A stretch of 64,000 nucleotides of DNA from JAEUHO01 sp046350655 (GCA_046350655.1 JAXMAB010000004.1:1104595-1168594); one strand, 5' to 3'; counted from the stretch's first letter, positions 26,520 through 37,871 are shown. The notes: generated from the sequence alone by a model not told the origin. Made by a program: numbers and translations.

Positions 26520-28148
26520 ATGACGTCGACCCCGCGCCGGGTTCTCGCCCTCGTCGCCCTCGGCCTCGCGCTGCTGCCCGCCTCGTGCGGGAAGGGCGAT
26601 CCCGCCGGGAAGGGGGGCGGCGCGACGGGGGCCGGCGGCGCGACGACGTTCGTCTACGCGCGCGGCAAGGACTCGCCGACCCTCGACCCCGCCGAGGCGA
26701 CGGACGGCGAGTCGGCCCTCGTGCTGGTGAACGTGTACGACACCCTCGTGCGGTTCAAGTACGGGTCGAGCGCGGTCGAGCCGGCGCTGGCGGTCGCGTG
26801 GGAGGCGGCGGCGGACCGCCGCTCCATGACCTTCACGATCCGCGACGGGGTGCGGTTCCACGACGGGGTCGCCTGCGACGCGGCCGCGGTCGCCGTGAAC
26901 TTCGAGCGGCAGCGCGACCTGAAGCACCCGTTCCACTTCACGGAGCCGGGGATGACCCCCGAGCGCTACCCGTACTGGGGCGACATGTTCGGGTTCGTCG
27001 AGAAGACGACCGCGGTCGACGTCCGCACGGTCCGGTTCGACTTCAACGAGCCGATGCCGCCGTTCTTCCTCTCCCTCCTGGCGATGTTCACGAACTCCAT
27101 CGTCTCGCCGAAGGCCCTCGAGCAGGGGGCCGGGTACGTGAAGCGCCACCCCGTCGGCACCGGCGCGTTCGTCTGGGGCGGCCGGGAGAACGAGGAGATC
27201 ACGCTGACGGCCAACCCGTCGTGGTGGGGCGGCAAGCCCGCGATCGACCGCCTCGTGTTCACGGTGGTCCCCGAGCTCAAGAACGCGTACGCGCGCCTCG
27301 AGTCGGGCCAGGTGGACGGCGTCGACAACCTCGCGTCGAAGGACGTGCCGCGCGCGAAGGCGAACCCGGCGGTGAAGGTCCACGAGGTCGCGACGGGCCT
27401 CTCGGTCTGCTACCTCGCCATGAACAACGACCGCAAGCCGTTCGACGACGTGCGCGTCCGGCAGGCGGTGGCCCTCGCGGTCGACAAGCCGCGGCTCGCC
27501 GCGATCGCCTACGAGGGGCTCGCGACGCCCATCGCGACGCTGGTGCCGCCGGGCGTCGAGGGGCACGCGGCGCTCCCGGACCGCGCGCGCGACGTGAAGG
27601 AGGCCCGCCGCCTGCTCGAGGAGGCGAAGGCCGTCGGCACGAAGGTCACGCTGCGCTACATGGGCAACCCGCGGCCCTACGCGCCGGACCCGGGCGCCAT
27701 CGCCGCGCAGCTGCGCGACGACCTGCGCGACGCGGGCCTCGAGGTCGAGCTCCGCAAGGACGAGTGGGCGTCGCACCTCCAGGCGATGCAGAACGGCGAC
27801 CACGAGCTGGGCATCCTCGGCTGGACGCCCGACGTGCCGGACCCCGACAACTACCTCTACGTCCTCCTCGACAAGGAGGGCGCGGTGCCGCCGGCCAACA
27901 ACGTCTCGTTCTACCGGTCGGAGAAGTTCCACGGGCTGGTGGCGGCCGCGCGGCGGTCGTACGACGCGGGCGAGCGCCGGCGCCTGTACGCGGACGCGCA
28001 GAAGGTCGCGTTCGACGACGCGCCCATGGTGCCGCTCGTCGCGATGCCGCGCGTCGCGGCCACGTCGGCGGCCGTGGAGGGCTTCGTGCTCGACCCGGTG
28101 TCGAGCCCGCGGTTCGCCTGGACCTCGAAGCCCGCGAAGGCCAAGTGA
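26520..28148 (+). CDS. ABC transporter peptide/solute-binding lipoprotein (family 5)
   Basis: A 542-residue protein. MTSTPRRVLALVALGLALLP then ASC gives a lipobox with Cys23, so it is anchored in the membrane facing outward. The body is a family 5 solute-binding protein: TLDPAEATDGESALVLVNVY, DGVRFHDGVACDAAAVAVNF, HPVGTGAFVW and DVRVRQAVALAVDK are the expected signatures. It delivers oligopeptides or similar ligands to the permeases encoded next. The gap to the first permease is 64 bp. A TACGGT box lies at 26475-26480 and GGAG at 26501-26504 is rather far upstream. The ligand cannot be told from sequence. Confidence 0.9.
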   Translation: MTSTPRRVLALVALGLALLPASCGKGDPAGKGGGATGAGGATTFVYARGKDSPTLDPAEATDGESALVLVNVYDTLVRFKYGSSAVEPALAVAWEAAADRRSMTFTIRDGVRFHDGVACDAAAVAVNFERQRDLKHPFHFTEPGMTPERYPYWGDMFGFVEKTTAVDVRTVRFDFNEPMPPFFLSLLAMFTNSIVSPKALEQGAGYVKRHPVGTGAFVWGGRENEEITLTANPSWWGGKPAIDRLVFTVVPELKNAYARLESGQVDGVDNLASKDVPRAKANPAVKVHEVATGLSVCYLAMNNDRKPFDDVRVRQAVALAVDKPRLAAIAYEGLATPIATLVPPGVEGHAALPDRARDVKEARRLLEEAKAVGTKVTLRYMGNPRPYAPDPGAIAAQLRDDLRDAGLEVELRKDEWASHLQAMQNGDHELGILGWTPDVPDPDNYLYVLLDKEGAVPPANNVSFYRSEKFHGLVAAARRSYDAGERRRLYADAQKVAFDDAPMVPLVAMPRVAATSAAVEGFVLDPVSSPRFAWTSKPAKAK

Positions 28149-28198
28149 CCCCGGCGCGACGGCACCGCAGGGCGGCGACGCGCGGCCGGCGCCCCGGC

Positions 28199-28211
28199 AC
28201 GCGAGGCCCGG
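28199..28211 (+). repeat. Dispersed GCGAGGCCCG-core motif copy
   Basis: ACGCGAGGCCCGG directly before the GTG of the first permease gene. Confidence 0.5.
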
Positions 28212-28212
28212 C

Positions 28213-29250
28213 GTGAGCGGGGCCGTCGGCTACGTCGGCAAGCGGGCGCTCGTGGCGGTCCCGCTGCTGCTCGTCGTGTCGCTGGTGTGCTTCGCGCTCA
28301 CGCCGCTGCTGCCCGACCCGAGCGTCGCGCGGCTGGGCCAGCACGCGACGAAGGAGAACGTGGCCGCGTTCCGCGCGCGCAAGGGGCTCGACGACCCGTT
28401 CCTCGCGCGGTGGGGGCGGTTCGTCCGCGACGCGGCCACCCTCGAGTTCGGCGAGGACATCGTCCGCGACGACGGTTCGACCGTCGGCGAGGGGATCCGG
28501 GCCCGGTTCCCGGCGACGTTCGAGCTCGCGCTGGCCGCGATGCTGGTCGCGGTGGTGCTCGGGCTCGTGGCGGGCGCGCTCGGGGCCGTGTTCCCGCGGC
28601 GGCTCGCCGACGCGGTCGCGCAGGTCTTCGCGCTCGTCGGCGCGTCGGTGCCGGTGTTCTGGCTCGGCTTCATGGCGTCGCTGCTGTTCGCGGTGAAGCT
28701 CGAGTGGCTGCCGCACCCGGACTGGTCGCTGCGCGTCATCGCGCCCGACGCCGGGCCCGGCGGCTACGCGACGCGGTTCCTGCTCCTCGAGTCGATCGCG
28801 CGGCTCGACGTCGGCGCCGTGGGGCGCGCGCTGGCCCACCTCGCGCTGCCGGCCCTCGTGCTGTCGACGATCCCGCTGGCGGTCGTGACCCGCATGACGC
28901 GGGCGACCATGCTGGAGGAGCTCGGCCGCGACTACGTGCGCACGGCGCGCGCGAAGGGCGCCCCCGAGCACCGCGTCGTGGCGCGGCACGCGCTGCGCAA
29001 CGCGCTGATCCCGATCGTGACGGTGACCGGGCTCCAGACCGGCGCGCTCCTCGGCGGCGCGGTCCTGACGGAGACCGTGTTCGCGTGGCCCGGCCTCGGC
29101 CGTTACGTCGCCGAGGCCGTGCGGTCGGGCAACGGGCCGGTGGTGGTGGCGGGGGTGTTCACGTTCGCCGCGACGTTCGTCGTCGTGAACCTGCTCGTGG
29201 ACGTCGCGTACGTCCTCGTCGACCCGCGGCTGCGGCGGGGGGCGCGATGA
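28213..29250 (+). CDS. Peptide-type ABC transporter permease (DppB/OppB family)
   Basis: A 345-residue inner-membrane permease starting at GTG 28213, with six membrane segments. The N-terminus AVGYVGKRALVAVPLLLVVS resembles the DppB start. The cytoplasmic loop RATMLEELGRDYVRTARAKG then APEHRVVARHALRNALIPIV is the EAA-type coupling motif that contacts the ATPase. FAWPGLGRYVAEAVRSGN is also typical. It should form the translocation path with the next gene product. The 3' end overlaps the next start by 4 bp (ATGA). Confidence 0.92.
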   Translation: MSGAVGYVGKRALVAVPLLLVVSLVCFALTPLLPDPSVARLGQHATKENVAAFRARKGLDDPFLARWGRFVRDAATLEFGEDIVRDDGSTVGEGIRARFPATFELALAAMLVAVVLGLVAGALGAVFPRRLADAVAQVFALVGASVPVFWLGFMASLLFAVKLEWLPHPDWSLRVIAPDAGPGGYATRFLLLESIARLDVGAVGRALAHLALPALVLSTIPLAVVTRMTRATMLEELGRDYVRTARAKGAPEHRVVARHALRNALIPIVTVTGLQTGALLGGAVLTETVFAWPGLGRYVAEAVRSGNGPVVVAGVFTFAATFVVVNLLVDVAYVLVDPRLRRGAR

Positions 29251-30098
29251 AGGCCGCCCGCGCCTGGCGGCGCCTGCGCCGCGACCCGCTCTTCTGGATC
29301 GGCGGCACGCTGGTGCTGCTCGTGGTGCTCATGGCCGCGCTGGCGTCGCCGCTCTCGAACCACGCGCCCGACCGCCGCGTGACCCTCGAGGGCGAGCGGG
29401 CCCCCGTGGCCCCGAACGACCGCTACGTCCTCGGGACCGACGAGAACGGGTACGACGTGTGGAGCCGGCTCCTGTACGGCGCGCGGGCGAGCCTGCTGAC
29501 CGGGCTGTGCGCGGTGGGCCTCGCGTTGGCGGTCGGGGTCCCGCTCGGCGCGGTGGCGGGCTGGCGGGGCGGGTTCGCGGACGGGCTGCTCATGCGGGCG
29601 ACGGACGTCATGCTGGCGTTCCCGAGCGTGCTGCTGGCCATCGCCATCGCCGCGGCGGCGGGGCGCGGCAGCGTGTGGACGCTGGTGCTCGCGGTGGGCG
29701 TCGTGCAGGTGCCGCTCTTCATGCGGCAGGTGCGCGCGTCGGTGATGGCGGCGCGGCACGAGGACTGGGTGACGGCGTGCCGCGCGACGGGCCTCTCGGC
29801 CACGCGGACGCTGCTGCGGCACGTCCTGCCGAACTGCCTGGCGCCGATCCTCGTGCTGGCGACGCTCGGCGTGGGCAGCGCGATCCTGTCCGCGGCGGGC
29901 CTGTCCTGGCTGGGGCTGGGCCCGCCGGCCACGGAGCCCGAGTGGGGGCGGATGCTCGAGGAGGGCGCGAAGTACATGCGCGAGAAGGAGCAGTGGATCC
30001 TGGTGCCGCCGGGCCTCGCGATCGCGGCCACGGTGCTGGGGTTCAACCTCCTCGGCGACGCGCTGCGGGCGGCGCTCGACCCCCGCGTCACCCGGTAG
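29247..30098 (+). CDS. Peptide-type ABC transporter permease (DppC/OppC family)
   Basis: A 283-residue permease starting at ATG 29247 within the preceding stop. An N-terminal helix (DPLFWIGGTLVLLVVLMAAL) and LGTDENGYDVWSRLLYGARA are DppC hallmarks. A binding-protein-dependent transport domain follows with the coupling loop WVTACRATGLSATRTLLRHV then LPNCLAPILVLATLGVG. It pairs with the DppB-like protein. No DppD or DppF ATPase gene follows; the next gene encodes an unrelated lipoprotein. The ATPase must come from elsewhere or be shared. Confidence 0.92.
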   Translation: MKAARAWRRLRRDPLFWIGGTLVLLVVLMAALASPLSNHAPDRRVTLEGERAPVAPNDRYVLGTDENGYDVWSRLLYGARASLLTGLCAVGLALAVGVPLGAVAGWRGGFADGLLMRATDVMLAFPSVLLAIAIAAAAGRGSVWTLVLAVGVVQVPLFMRQVRASVMAARHEDWVTACRATGLSATRTLLRHVLPNCLAPILVLATLGVGSAILSAAGLSWLGLGPPATEPEWGRMLEEGAKYMREKEQWILVPPGLAIAATVLGFNLLGDALRAALDPRVTR

Positions 30099-30186
30099 GC
30101 AGGGGGCGTCCCGGCCGTAGGATCGGGGGCGGCGACGGTGACGGCGCGGTGACCCGCCCGCCGGACCGTCGCCGTCCGGAGGTCCG

Positions 30187-30732
30187 ATGCGCACCGTCCT
30201 CGCCGTCCTCGCCCTCGTCGTCGCCGCGACGTCGCTGCCCGCGTGCCAGAGCGGCAAGGCCGACCGCACCGGCCAGACGTCCGCCGGCTTCTACGCGCCC
30301 AACTTCGAGATGCTGTGGGACGTGACGCGGAAGGAGATGGGCCGCGCGGGCTTCACCCCCGACATGGACGCGTCGAGCCGCGAGGGCAAGATCATGCAGT
30401 CGCGGTGGAACACGCAGCTCGCGCCGTTCTCCGGCCGCGGCTACCGCGAGCAGGCGACCATCACGCTGGTCCCGATCCCGGACAAGCCGGACCGCTGGGC
30501 CGTCGAGGCAAACGTGATCCGGCAGGTGAACAAGACGATCAAGGAGCCCATGAACATCGCCAAGGCGGAGTGGTCCGACGGCGACCGCGTGCCCGAGAAG
30601 GAGTCGCAGATCGTCTACGGGATCGAGTCGTTCTTCCTCGGCCACGACGTCAGCGACCGGTTCCGTTCGACCTACGGGATGCCCGCGGGCCGCGCGCCGA
30701 TCGAGGCCCCGAAGCCGGTCGAGCCGAAGTAG
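30187..30732 (+). CDS. Small lipoprotein of unknown function
   Basis: A 181-residue protein with signal MRTVLAVLALVVAATSLPAC, a lipobox with Cys20. The mature part is a mixed alpha/beta domain: FEMLWDVTRKEMGRAGF and RYREQATITLVPI-like strands, then AVEANVIRQVNKTIKEP. The pattern of a long helix followed by strands with conserved basic positions resembles small planctomycete lipoproteins of unknown role. TAGGAT at 30118-30123 is a possible -10, and GGAGG 4 nt before the ATG is a good ribosome site. The last 61 bp overlap the convergent methyltransferase gene. Confidence 0.7.
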   Translation: MRTVLAVLALVVAATSLPACQSGKADRTGQTSAGFYAPNFEMLWDVTRKEMGRAGFTPDMDASSREGKIMQSRWNTQLAPFSGRGYREQATITLVPIPDKPDRWAVEANVIRQVNKTIKEPMNIAKAEWSDGDRVPEKESQIVYGIESFFLGHDVSDRFRSTYGMPAGRAPIEAPKPVEPK

Positions 30733-31871
30733 AGCAGCGCGACGTAGCGGTCGTCCGGGCCGCGCGTCACGAGGACGGCCCCGCGCCGCGCGCCGGGCCT
30801 CGCGTCCGGAGAGCGGCCGCCGATCCGGCGCCGCCAGGTCTCGGCGGGGTCGTCGACGCCGCGGGTGCGGACCTCGACGTCGCCGCAGCCCGCGGCGTCG
30901 AGCGCGGCGCGGATCGCGCGCGGGTCGGCGGGCAGGACCGCGTCAACGGGGAGCGCGCGGGCCCAGGGCGCCGGGCGCGGGCCCACGAACGCGGCGATGC
31001 GCGGGTGCACGGGCCTCGCGTCGGCGGACGGGGCCGCGTCGCCCAGGAGGCCGGCGACGACGACGGCGGGGTCCGGGAGGAGGAGGAGGTCGCCGACGGC
31101 GGGGGCGCGGGGCGCGGGCCACGGCGCGCCGGCGCCTTCGACCGCGACGGCGTCGGGGAGGAGGAGGGCGCGGCGCGGCGGGCCGGACGCGAGGGCGCCG
31201 AAGCCGCGGCGGCACTCCTTCATCTCGCCGTCGAGGGAGACCCACTCGAGGGCGGCGGCGGGGTCGGGGGGCGTGGCGGGGGGCAGCTTGACGAGGAGCG
31301 CGCGGTAGCGGGCGGCGAGCGCGGGCCAGGCGTCGGCGGGGGGCTCGAAGCGGTCGGGGTCGCGGGTGCGGCGGCCGCCGGGGCGGCGGTCGGGGTCGAG
31401 GTAGGCGGCGTCGGCGGCGGGGGGCGCGGCGAGGGCGTCGCCTTCGACGACGGCGACGCGGTCGGCGAGGCCGGCGGCGGCGACGTTGTGGCGGAGGCAG
31501 GCGGCGCGGGCGGGGTCGCGTTCGACGGCGACGACGCGGCGGCCGGCGAGGGCGAGGGCCAGCGTGTCGAGGCCGATGCCCGCGCCGAGGTCGGCGACGG
31601 TCGCGAAGGGGGCGAAGCGGCGGGCGCGGTCGTCGGCGACGGCGGCGGGCGACGCCATCTCGAGGGCTTCGCGGGTGAAGAGGAGCCGGTCCGCCAGCGG
31701 CGTCTTGGCCGCGGCGCGGACGCGGAGGTCGTCCTGGGCGAGGGCTTCGCGGCTCTCCTCGGGGGCGAAGCCCCGCCGTTCGAGGGCGCTCCGCCGCGCG
31801 AGCGGTTCGTCGCCCCGCGTCTCGCGGGCGGCCTCGAGGGCGTCCCGTCCTCTGTCCGTCGCGAGGAACAT
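30672..31871 (-). CDS. THUMP-like-domain class I SAM methyltransferase
   Basis: A 399-residue protein. The N-terminal helical part (about 1-85) precedes a Rossmann methyltransferase core with the SAM motif VADLGAGIGLDTLALALAGR, the acidic VAVERDP at strand 2, and AYLDPDRRPGGRR (D-P-D-R-R-P) at the catalytic-loop position. A C-terminal region with VEWVSLDGEMKEC-like strands follows (here LEWVSLDGEMKECRRGFGAL). This arrangement is typical of the THUMP-like methyltransferase family, probably acting on RNA. Low-complexity Pro/Ala insertions near 300 and 375 include two in-frame copies of the dispersed motif (31010-31022 and 30793-30807) that encode D-A-R-P. TAGGCT ends 6 nt before the ATG. Confidence 0.8.
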   Translation of the reverse strand: MFLATDRGRDALEAARETRGDEPLARRSALERRGFAPEESREALAQDDLRVRAAAKTPLADRLLFTREALEMASPAAVADDRARRFAPFATVADLGAGIGLDTLALALAGRRVVAVERDPARAACLRHNVAAAGLADRVAVVEGDALAAPPAADAAYLDPDRRPGGRRTRDPDRFEPPADAWPALAARYRALLVKLPPATPPDPAAALEWVSLDGEMKECRRGFGALASGPPRRALLLPDAVAVEGAGAPWPAPRAPAVGDLLLLPDPAVVVAGLLGDAAPSADARPVHPRIAAFVGPRPAPWARALPVDAVLPADPRAIRAALDAAGCGDVEVRTRGVDDPAETWRRRIGGRSPDARPGARRGAVLVTRGPDDRYVALLYFGSTGFGASIGARPAGIP

Positions 31872-31877
31872 CCCTAG

Positions 31878-31883
31878 AGCCTA
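31878..31883 (-). promoter_or_regulatory. Possible -10 box, short-leader promoter
   Basis: Minus-strand TAGGCT lies 6 nt before the ATG at 31871. Confidence 0.4.
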
Positions 31884-31934
31884 TCCCTGCCCCCGACGGA
31901 ACAAAGGCCTACGACCCCGTCGCTCCACCGACAC

Positions 31935-31965
31935 CGAAACGAACGTCTACGACCCCTTCGTTTCG
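31935..31965. repeat. 9-bp inverted repeat in an AT-richer island
   Basis: CGAAACGAA (31935-31943) and TTCGTTTCG (31957-31965) are perfect arms around a 13-nt loop, next to a direct repeat of CTACGACCCC. It lies between aconitase (ending at 32401) and the methyltransferase promoter, so it may be a terminator or an operator. Confidence 0.45.
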
Positions 31966-31981
31966 CTGTCGCGTCTGCTCC

Positions 31982-32386
31982 CGCGGGCCTGCAGGCGCTG
32001 CGATCTCGCGTTCCAGGTTTGGAGGGCGTATCGGGCAGGTCCGGGCGGTCGGGCAGGCCACCGAGGTCACCCGGGCGCCTGCAGAACAGCCCGCGTGGAG
32101 ACCGCGCGCCTGCAGAACAGCCCGCGTAACGGCCCGCCCGCGCACAGTCCCGCGGGCCTGCAGGCGCTGCGATCTCGCGTTCCAGGTTTGGAGGGCGTAT
32201 CGGGCAGGTCCGGGCGGTCGGGCAGGCCACCGAGGCCACCCGGGCGCCTGCAGAACAGCCCGCGCAAAGACACGCGGGCCTGCAGGCGCGGGGATCTCGT
32301 GTTTCGGATGTGGAGGGCGTATCGGGCAGGTCCGGGCGGTCGGGCAGGCCACCGAGGCCACCCGGGCGCCTGCAGAACAGCCCGCG
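31982..32386. repeat. Three copies of a 114-bp element with inverted ends, plus one end fragment
   Basis: Full units span 31982-32095, 32151-32264 and 32273-32386, each exactly 114 bp. Units 1 and 2 differ at one base; unit 3 differs at about seven, clustered near its left end. A fragment of the right end lies at 32104-32126. The left end CGCGGGCCTGCAGGCGC and the reverse complement of the right end agree over 17 bp apart from a 4-nt indel. Spacings of 169 and 122 bp are not multiples of three, so no common protein is encoded. The array fills most of the 529-bp gap between the methyltransferase and aconitase genes. Confidence 0.85.
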
Positions 32387-32400
32387 TAGGAAACTCGCGG

Positions 32401-35148
32401 CTACGCAGTAGCCGCCAAGCGCCGGAGGACGTAGGGCAGGATGCCGCCGTGCCGGAAGTACTCCGCCTCGACGGGGGTGTCGATGCGGCAGCGGGCCCGG
32501 AACTCGCGGACGGTGCCGTCCTCGGCCGTCGCGACGACGGTCAGCGTGGACCGCGGCGTCACCTTGCCCTCGATGCCGCGGATCTCGAACGTCTCGCGGC
32601 CCGAGAGCCCCAGCGTCGTCCGCGACTGCCCGGCCTCGAACTCGAGGGGCAGCACGCCCATCCCGACCAGGTTGCTCCGGTGGATGCGCTCGAACGACTC
32701 CGCGATGACGGCGCGGACGCCGAGCAGGAGAGTGCCCTTGGCCGCCCAGTCGCGCGACGACCCGGTGCCGTACTCCTTGCCCGCCAGCACGATCAACGGC
32801 GTCTTCGCCGCCTGGTACCGCGCCGACGCGTCGAAGATCGGCAGCGTCTCGCCCGTCGGCAGGTGGACCGTCACGCCGCCCTCGGTGCCCGGCGCGAGCA
32901 GGTTGCGCAGGCGGATGTTGGCGAACGTGCCGCGCGTCATCACGCGGTCGTTGCCGCGGCGCGCGCCGAACGAGTTGAAGTCGGCCTTCGTCACCCCGCG
33001 CCCCTCGAGCCACGCGCCCGCGGGGCCCTTGCTCGGGATGTCGCCCGCCGGGCTGATGTGGTCCGTCGTCACCGAGTCGCCGAGCACGGCGAGGCAGCGG
33101 GCGCCGCGGATCGGGGCCACGGCGCCGGGCTCCTTCGTGAGCCCCTGGAAGAACGGCGGCTCCTGGATGTAGGTGCTCGCGGCGTCCCACGGGTACGTCT
33201 CGCCCGTCGGGCTCTCGAGCGCGTTCCACGCCGGGCTCCCGTCGAAGACGTTCGCGTACCGCGACGCGAACAGCCCCGAGCTGACCGCGGCCGTCGCCGC
33301 GTCGATCTCGGCGCGCGTCGGCCACACGTCCTTCAGGAACACGGGCTTGCCGTCCTTGCCGGTGCCCAGCGGCTCCTTCGACAGGTCGCGGTCGACGGTC
33401 CCCGCGATCGCGTACGCGACGACGAGCGGCGGGCTCGCGAGGTAGTTCGCCTTGACGTCCGGGTGGACGCGGCCCTCGAAGTTGCGGTTGCCCGACAGGA
33501 CGGCCGCGGCCACGATCCCGCTCGACCGCACGGCCTTGCCGACCGCGTCGGGCAGCGGGCCCGAGTTGCCGATGCAGGTCGTGCAGCCGTACCCGACGGT
33601 CTGGAAGCCCAGCGCGTCGAGGTGCTTCGCGAGGCCGGCCTTCTCGAGGTAGTCCGTCACGACGCGCGAGCCCGGCGCGAGGCTCGTCTTGACCCACGGC
33701 GCCGCCTTCAGGCCCTTCTCGACGGCCTTCTTGGCGAGCAGGCCCGCGGCGATCAGCACCGCCGGGTTGCTCGTGTTCGTGCACGACGTGATGGCCGCGA
33801 TCACCACCGCGCCGTGGCCGACCTCGACGCCCGCGTCCGTCGCGGCGGCCGCCGTGGCGGTCGCCTGCGGCGCGCTCGGCATCCGCGCCGTCTTCGCCGC
33901 CGCGTCGGCTGAGAGGCCGAACCCGCGGTCCGCGAGCGGCACCGGCAGCAGCCGGCGGAACTCGTCCTTCACCTTCACGAGCGGCACGCGGTCCTGCGGG
34001 CGCTTCGGGCCCGCGAGGCACGGCTCGATCTTCGACAGGTCGACCTCGACCGCGTCGGTGAACCGCGGCTCCGGCGACGCCGCCGTGCGGAACAGGCCCT
34101 GCTCCTTCGTGTACCGCTCGACGAGGTCGATCTGCTTCGGGTCGCGCCCCGTCAGCCGCAGGTACTCGAGCGTCTTTCCGTCCACCGGGAAGAACCCGAT
34201 CGTCGCGCCGTACTCCGGCGCCATGTTCGCGACGGTGGCCCGGTCCGCCAGCGACAGCGCGTCGAGGCCCGGCCCGAAGAACTCCACGAACTGGTCCACC
34301 ACGCCCTTCTTGCGCAGGACCTGCGTGACCGTCAGCACGAGGTCGGTCGCCGTCACGCCCTCGGGCAGCGCGCCCACGAGCCGGCAGCCCACCACGCGCG
34401 GCGTCAGCATGTAGATCGGCTGGCCGAGCATCACCGCCTCGGCCTCGATGCCGCCCACGCCCCAGCCGACGACGCCGAGGCCGTTGATCATCGTCGTGTG
34501 CGAGTCGGTGCCCACGACGCTGTCGGGGAACGCCATCCGCTTCCCGCCCACGTCGCGGGTCGCCACCACGGGCGCCAGGTACTCGAGGTTCACCTGGTGC
34601 ACGATGCCCGTCGCGGGCGGCACCGCGCGGAACTGCCGGAACGCGCGCTGGCCCCACTTGAGGAACCGGTACCGCTCGCCGTTGCGCGCGAACTCGATCT
34701 CGACGTTCTTCGCCAGCGCCCCCGCGGTCCCGAACGCGTCCACCTGCACGCTGTGGTCGATCACGAGGTCGACCGGCACGAGCGGGTTGATCTTCCGCGG
34801 GTCGCCGCCGAGGCGCTTCATCGCGTCGCGCATGGCCGCGAGGTCCACCACGCACGGCACGCCGGTGAAGTCCTGCAGCACCACGCGCGCCGGCGTGAAC
34901 GGCACCTCCGTCGCCGCGGGCGCCTTCGCGTCCCACGCCGCCAGCGCGAGCACGTCCTGCTCGGTCACCGTGAACCCGTCCACCTGCCGCATCAGCGCCT
35001 CGAGCACCACCCGCAGCGAGAACGGCAGCCGGTCCACGCCCGCCACGCCGCGCCGCGCGAGCGCGTCGAGCCGGACGACGTCCACCGGGCCGAGGGCGGT
35101 CGAGAGCGGGGCGAGGGCGCCGAACGGGTCGCGGGACGGGGCGGTCAT
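32401..35148 (-). CDS. acnA: Aconitate hydratase (AcnA type)
   Basis: A 915-residue protein, normal for the AcnA/IRP family. TDSHTTMINGLGVVGWGVGG and EAVMLGQPIYM are the classic early signatures. Iron-sulfur ligands lie in AITSCTNTSNP and GYGCTTCIGNSGPLP (one plus two cysteines). The C-terminal swivel domain has GKEYGTGSSRDWAAKG. It interconverts citrate and isocitrate in the TCA cycle with a [4Fe-4S] cluster. A short Ala/Thr-rich insertion (APQATATAAAATDAG) lies just before the first cluster cysteine. The start is ATG 35148; a longer frame upstream has no family similarity. TACCCT (minus strand, 35185-35190) is a possible -10. Confidence 0.95.
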   Translation of the reverse strand: MTAPSRDPFGALAPLSTALGPVDVVRLDALARRGVAGVDRLPFSLRVVLEALMRQVDGFTVTEQDVLALAAWDAKAPAATEVPFTPARVVLQDFTGVPCVVDLAAMRDAMKRLGGDPRKINPLVPVDLVIDHSVQVDAFGTAGALAKNVEIEFARNGERYRFLKWGQRAFRQFRAVPPATGIVHQVNLEYLAPVVATRDVGGKRMAFPDSVVGTDSHTTMINGLGVVGWGVGGIEAEAVMLGQPIYMLTPRVVGCRLVGALPEGVTATDLVLTVTQVLRKKGVVDQFVEFFGPGLDALSLADRATVANMAPEYGATIGFFPVDGKTLEYLRLTGRDPKQIDLVERYTKEQGLFRTAASPEPRFTDAVEVDLSKIEPCLAGPKRPQDRVPLVKVKDEFRRLLPVPLADRGFGLSADAAAKTARMPSAPQATATAAAATDAGVEVGHGAVVIAAITSCTNTSNPAVLIAAGLLAKKAVEKGLKAAPWVKTSLAPGSRVVTDYLEKAGLAKHLDALGFQTVGYGCTTCIGNSGPLPDAVGKAVRSSGIVAAAVLSGNRNFEGRVHPDVKANYLASPPLVVAYAIAGTVDRDLSKEPLGTGKDGKPVFLKDVWPTRAEIDAATAAVSSGLFASRYANVFDGSPAWNALESPTGETYPWDAASTYIQEPPFFQGLTKEPGAVAPIRGARCLAVLGDSVTTDHISPAGDIPSKGPAGAWLEGRGVTKADFNSFGARRGNDRVMTRGTFANIRLRNLLAPGTEGGVTVHLPTGETLPIFDASARYQAAKTPLIVLAGKEYGTGSSRDWAAKGTLLLGVRAVIAESFERIHRSNLVGMGVLPLEFEAGQSRTTLGLSGRETFEIRGIEGKVTPRSTLTVVATAEDGTVREFRARCRIDTPVEAEYFRHGGILPYVLRRLAATA

Positions 35149-35298
35149 GGGGGCGGGGCTCCGAAGGGGGGCGATCTCGCGACGAGGGTACGGGCCCCGC
35201 GCGAGCGTGTCCTGTTCCCGCAAGCGGGCCGCCGATGCCTCCCATCGATCCGGCCGATGGGTCGGGGGCGGCCCTCGCCGGGGCGCGGTCGGGCGCGG

Positions 35299-35337
35299 GG
35301 GACCGCGAGGCCCGGCGGCCGCCGGGCCTCGCGTCCC
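35299..35337. repeat. Inverted pair of dispersed motifs forming a near-perfect palindrome
   Basis: A full motif at 35299-35315 is followed by its reverse form at 35322-35337. The arms are complementary over about 19 bp apart from a single bulged base, with the 16-bp palindrome CCCGGCGGCCGCCGGG at the centre. It lies in the 289-bp acnA-lon divergent gap. Confidence 0.7.
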
Positions 35338-35419
35338 GGAGCCCCCGACCGCGTCCCGGGCCCGCGGGCGGCGGCCGCGTCGTCGCCCGAGGATCCGAGG
35401 GGCGACGTCCGCGCGCCGA

Positions 35420-35425
35420 TAGGAT
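35420..35425 (+). promoter_or_regulatory. Possible -10 box for lon
   Basis: TAGGAT lies 12 nt before the lon ATG. The AGGA inside it could also act as a weak ribosome site. Confidence 0.35.
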
Positions 35426-35437
35426 GGACGGCGATCC

Positions 35438-37864
<2,427 letters not shown>

Positions 37865-37871
37865 CGCCCCG

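Noticed and set aside
31909..32361. 150-codon minus-strand frame with repeated CPTARTCPIRPP-like segments
   Set aside because: It arises from the 114-bp repeats. The units fall in different frames (spacings 169 and 122 bp), so no consistent protein is encoded.
31982..32386. Possible CRISPR array from the 114-bp repeats
   Set aside because: Repeats are far longer than CRISPR repeats, spacing is irregular (55 and 8 bp) and there are no cas genes.
35149..35437. RNA gene in the acnA-lon gap
   Set aside because: The only strong structure is the inverted pair of dispersed motifs. There is no tRNA-like or known ncRNA pattern.
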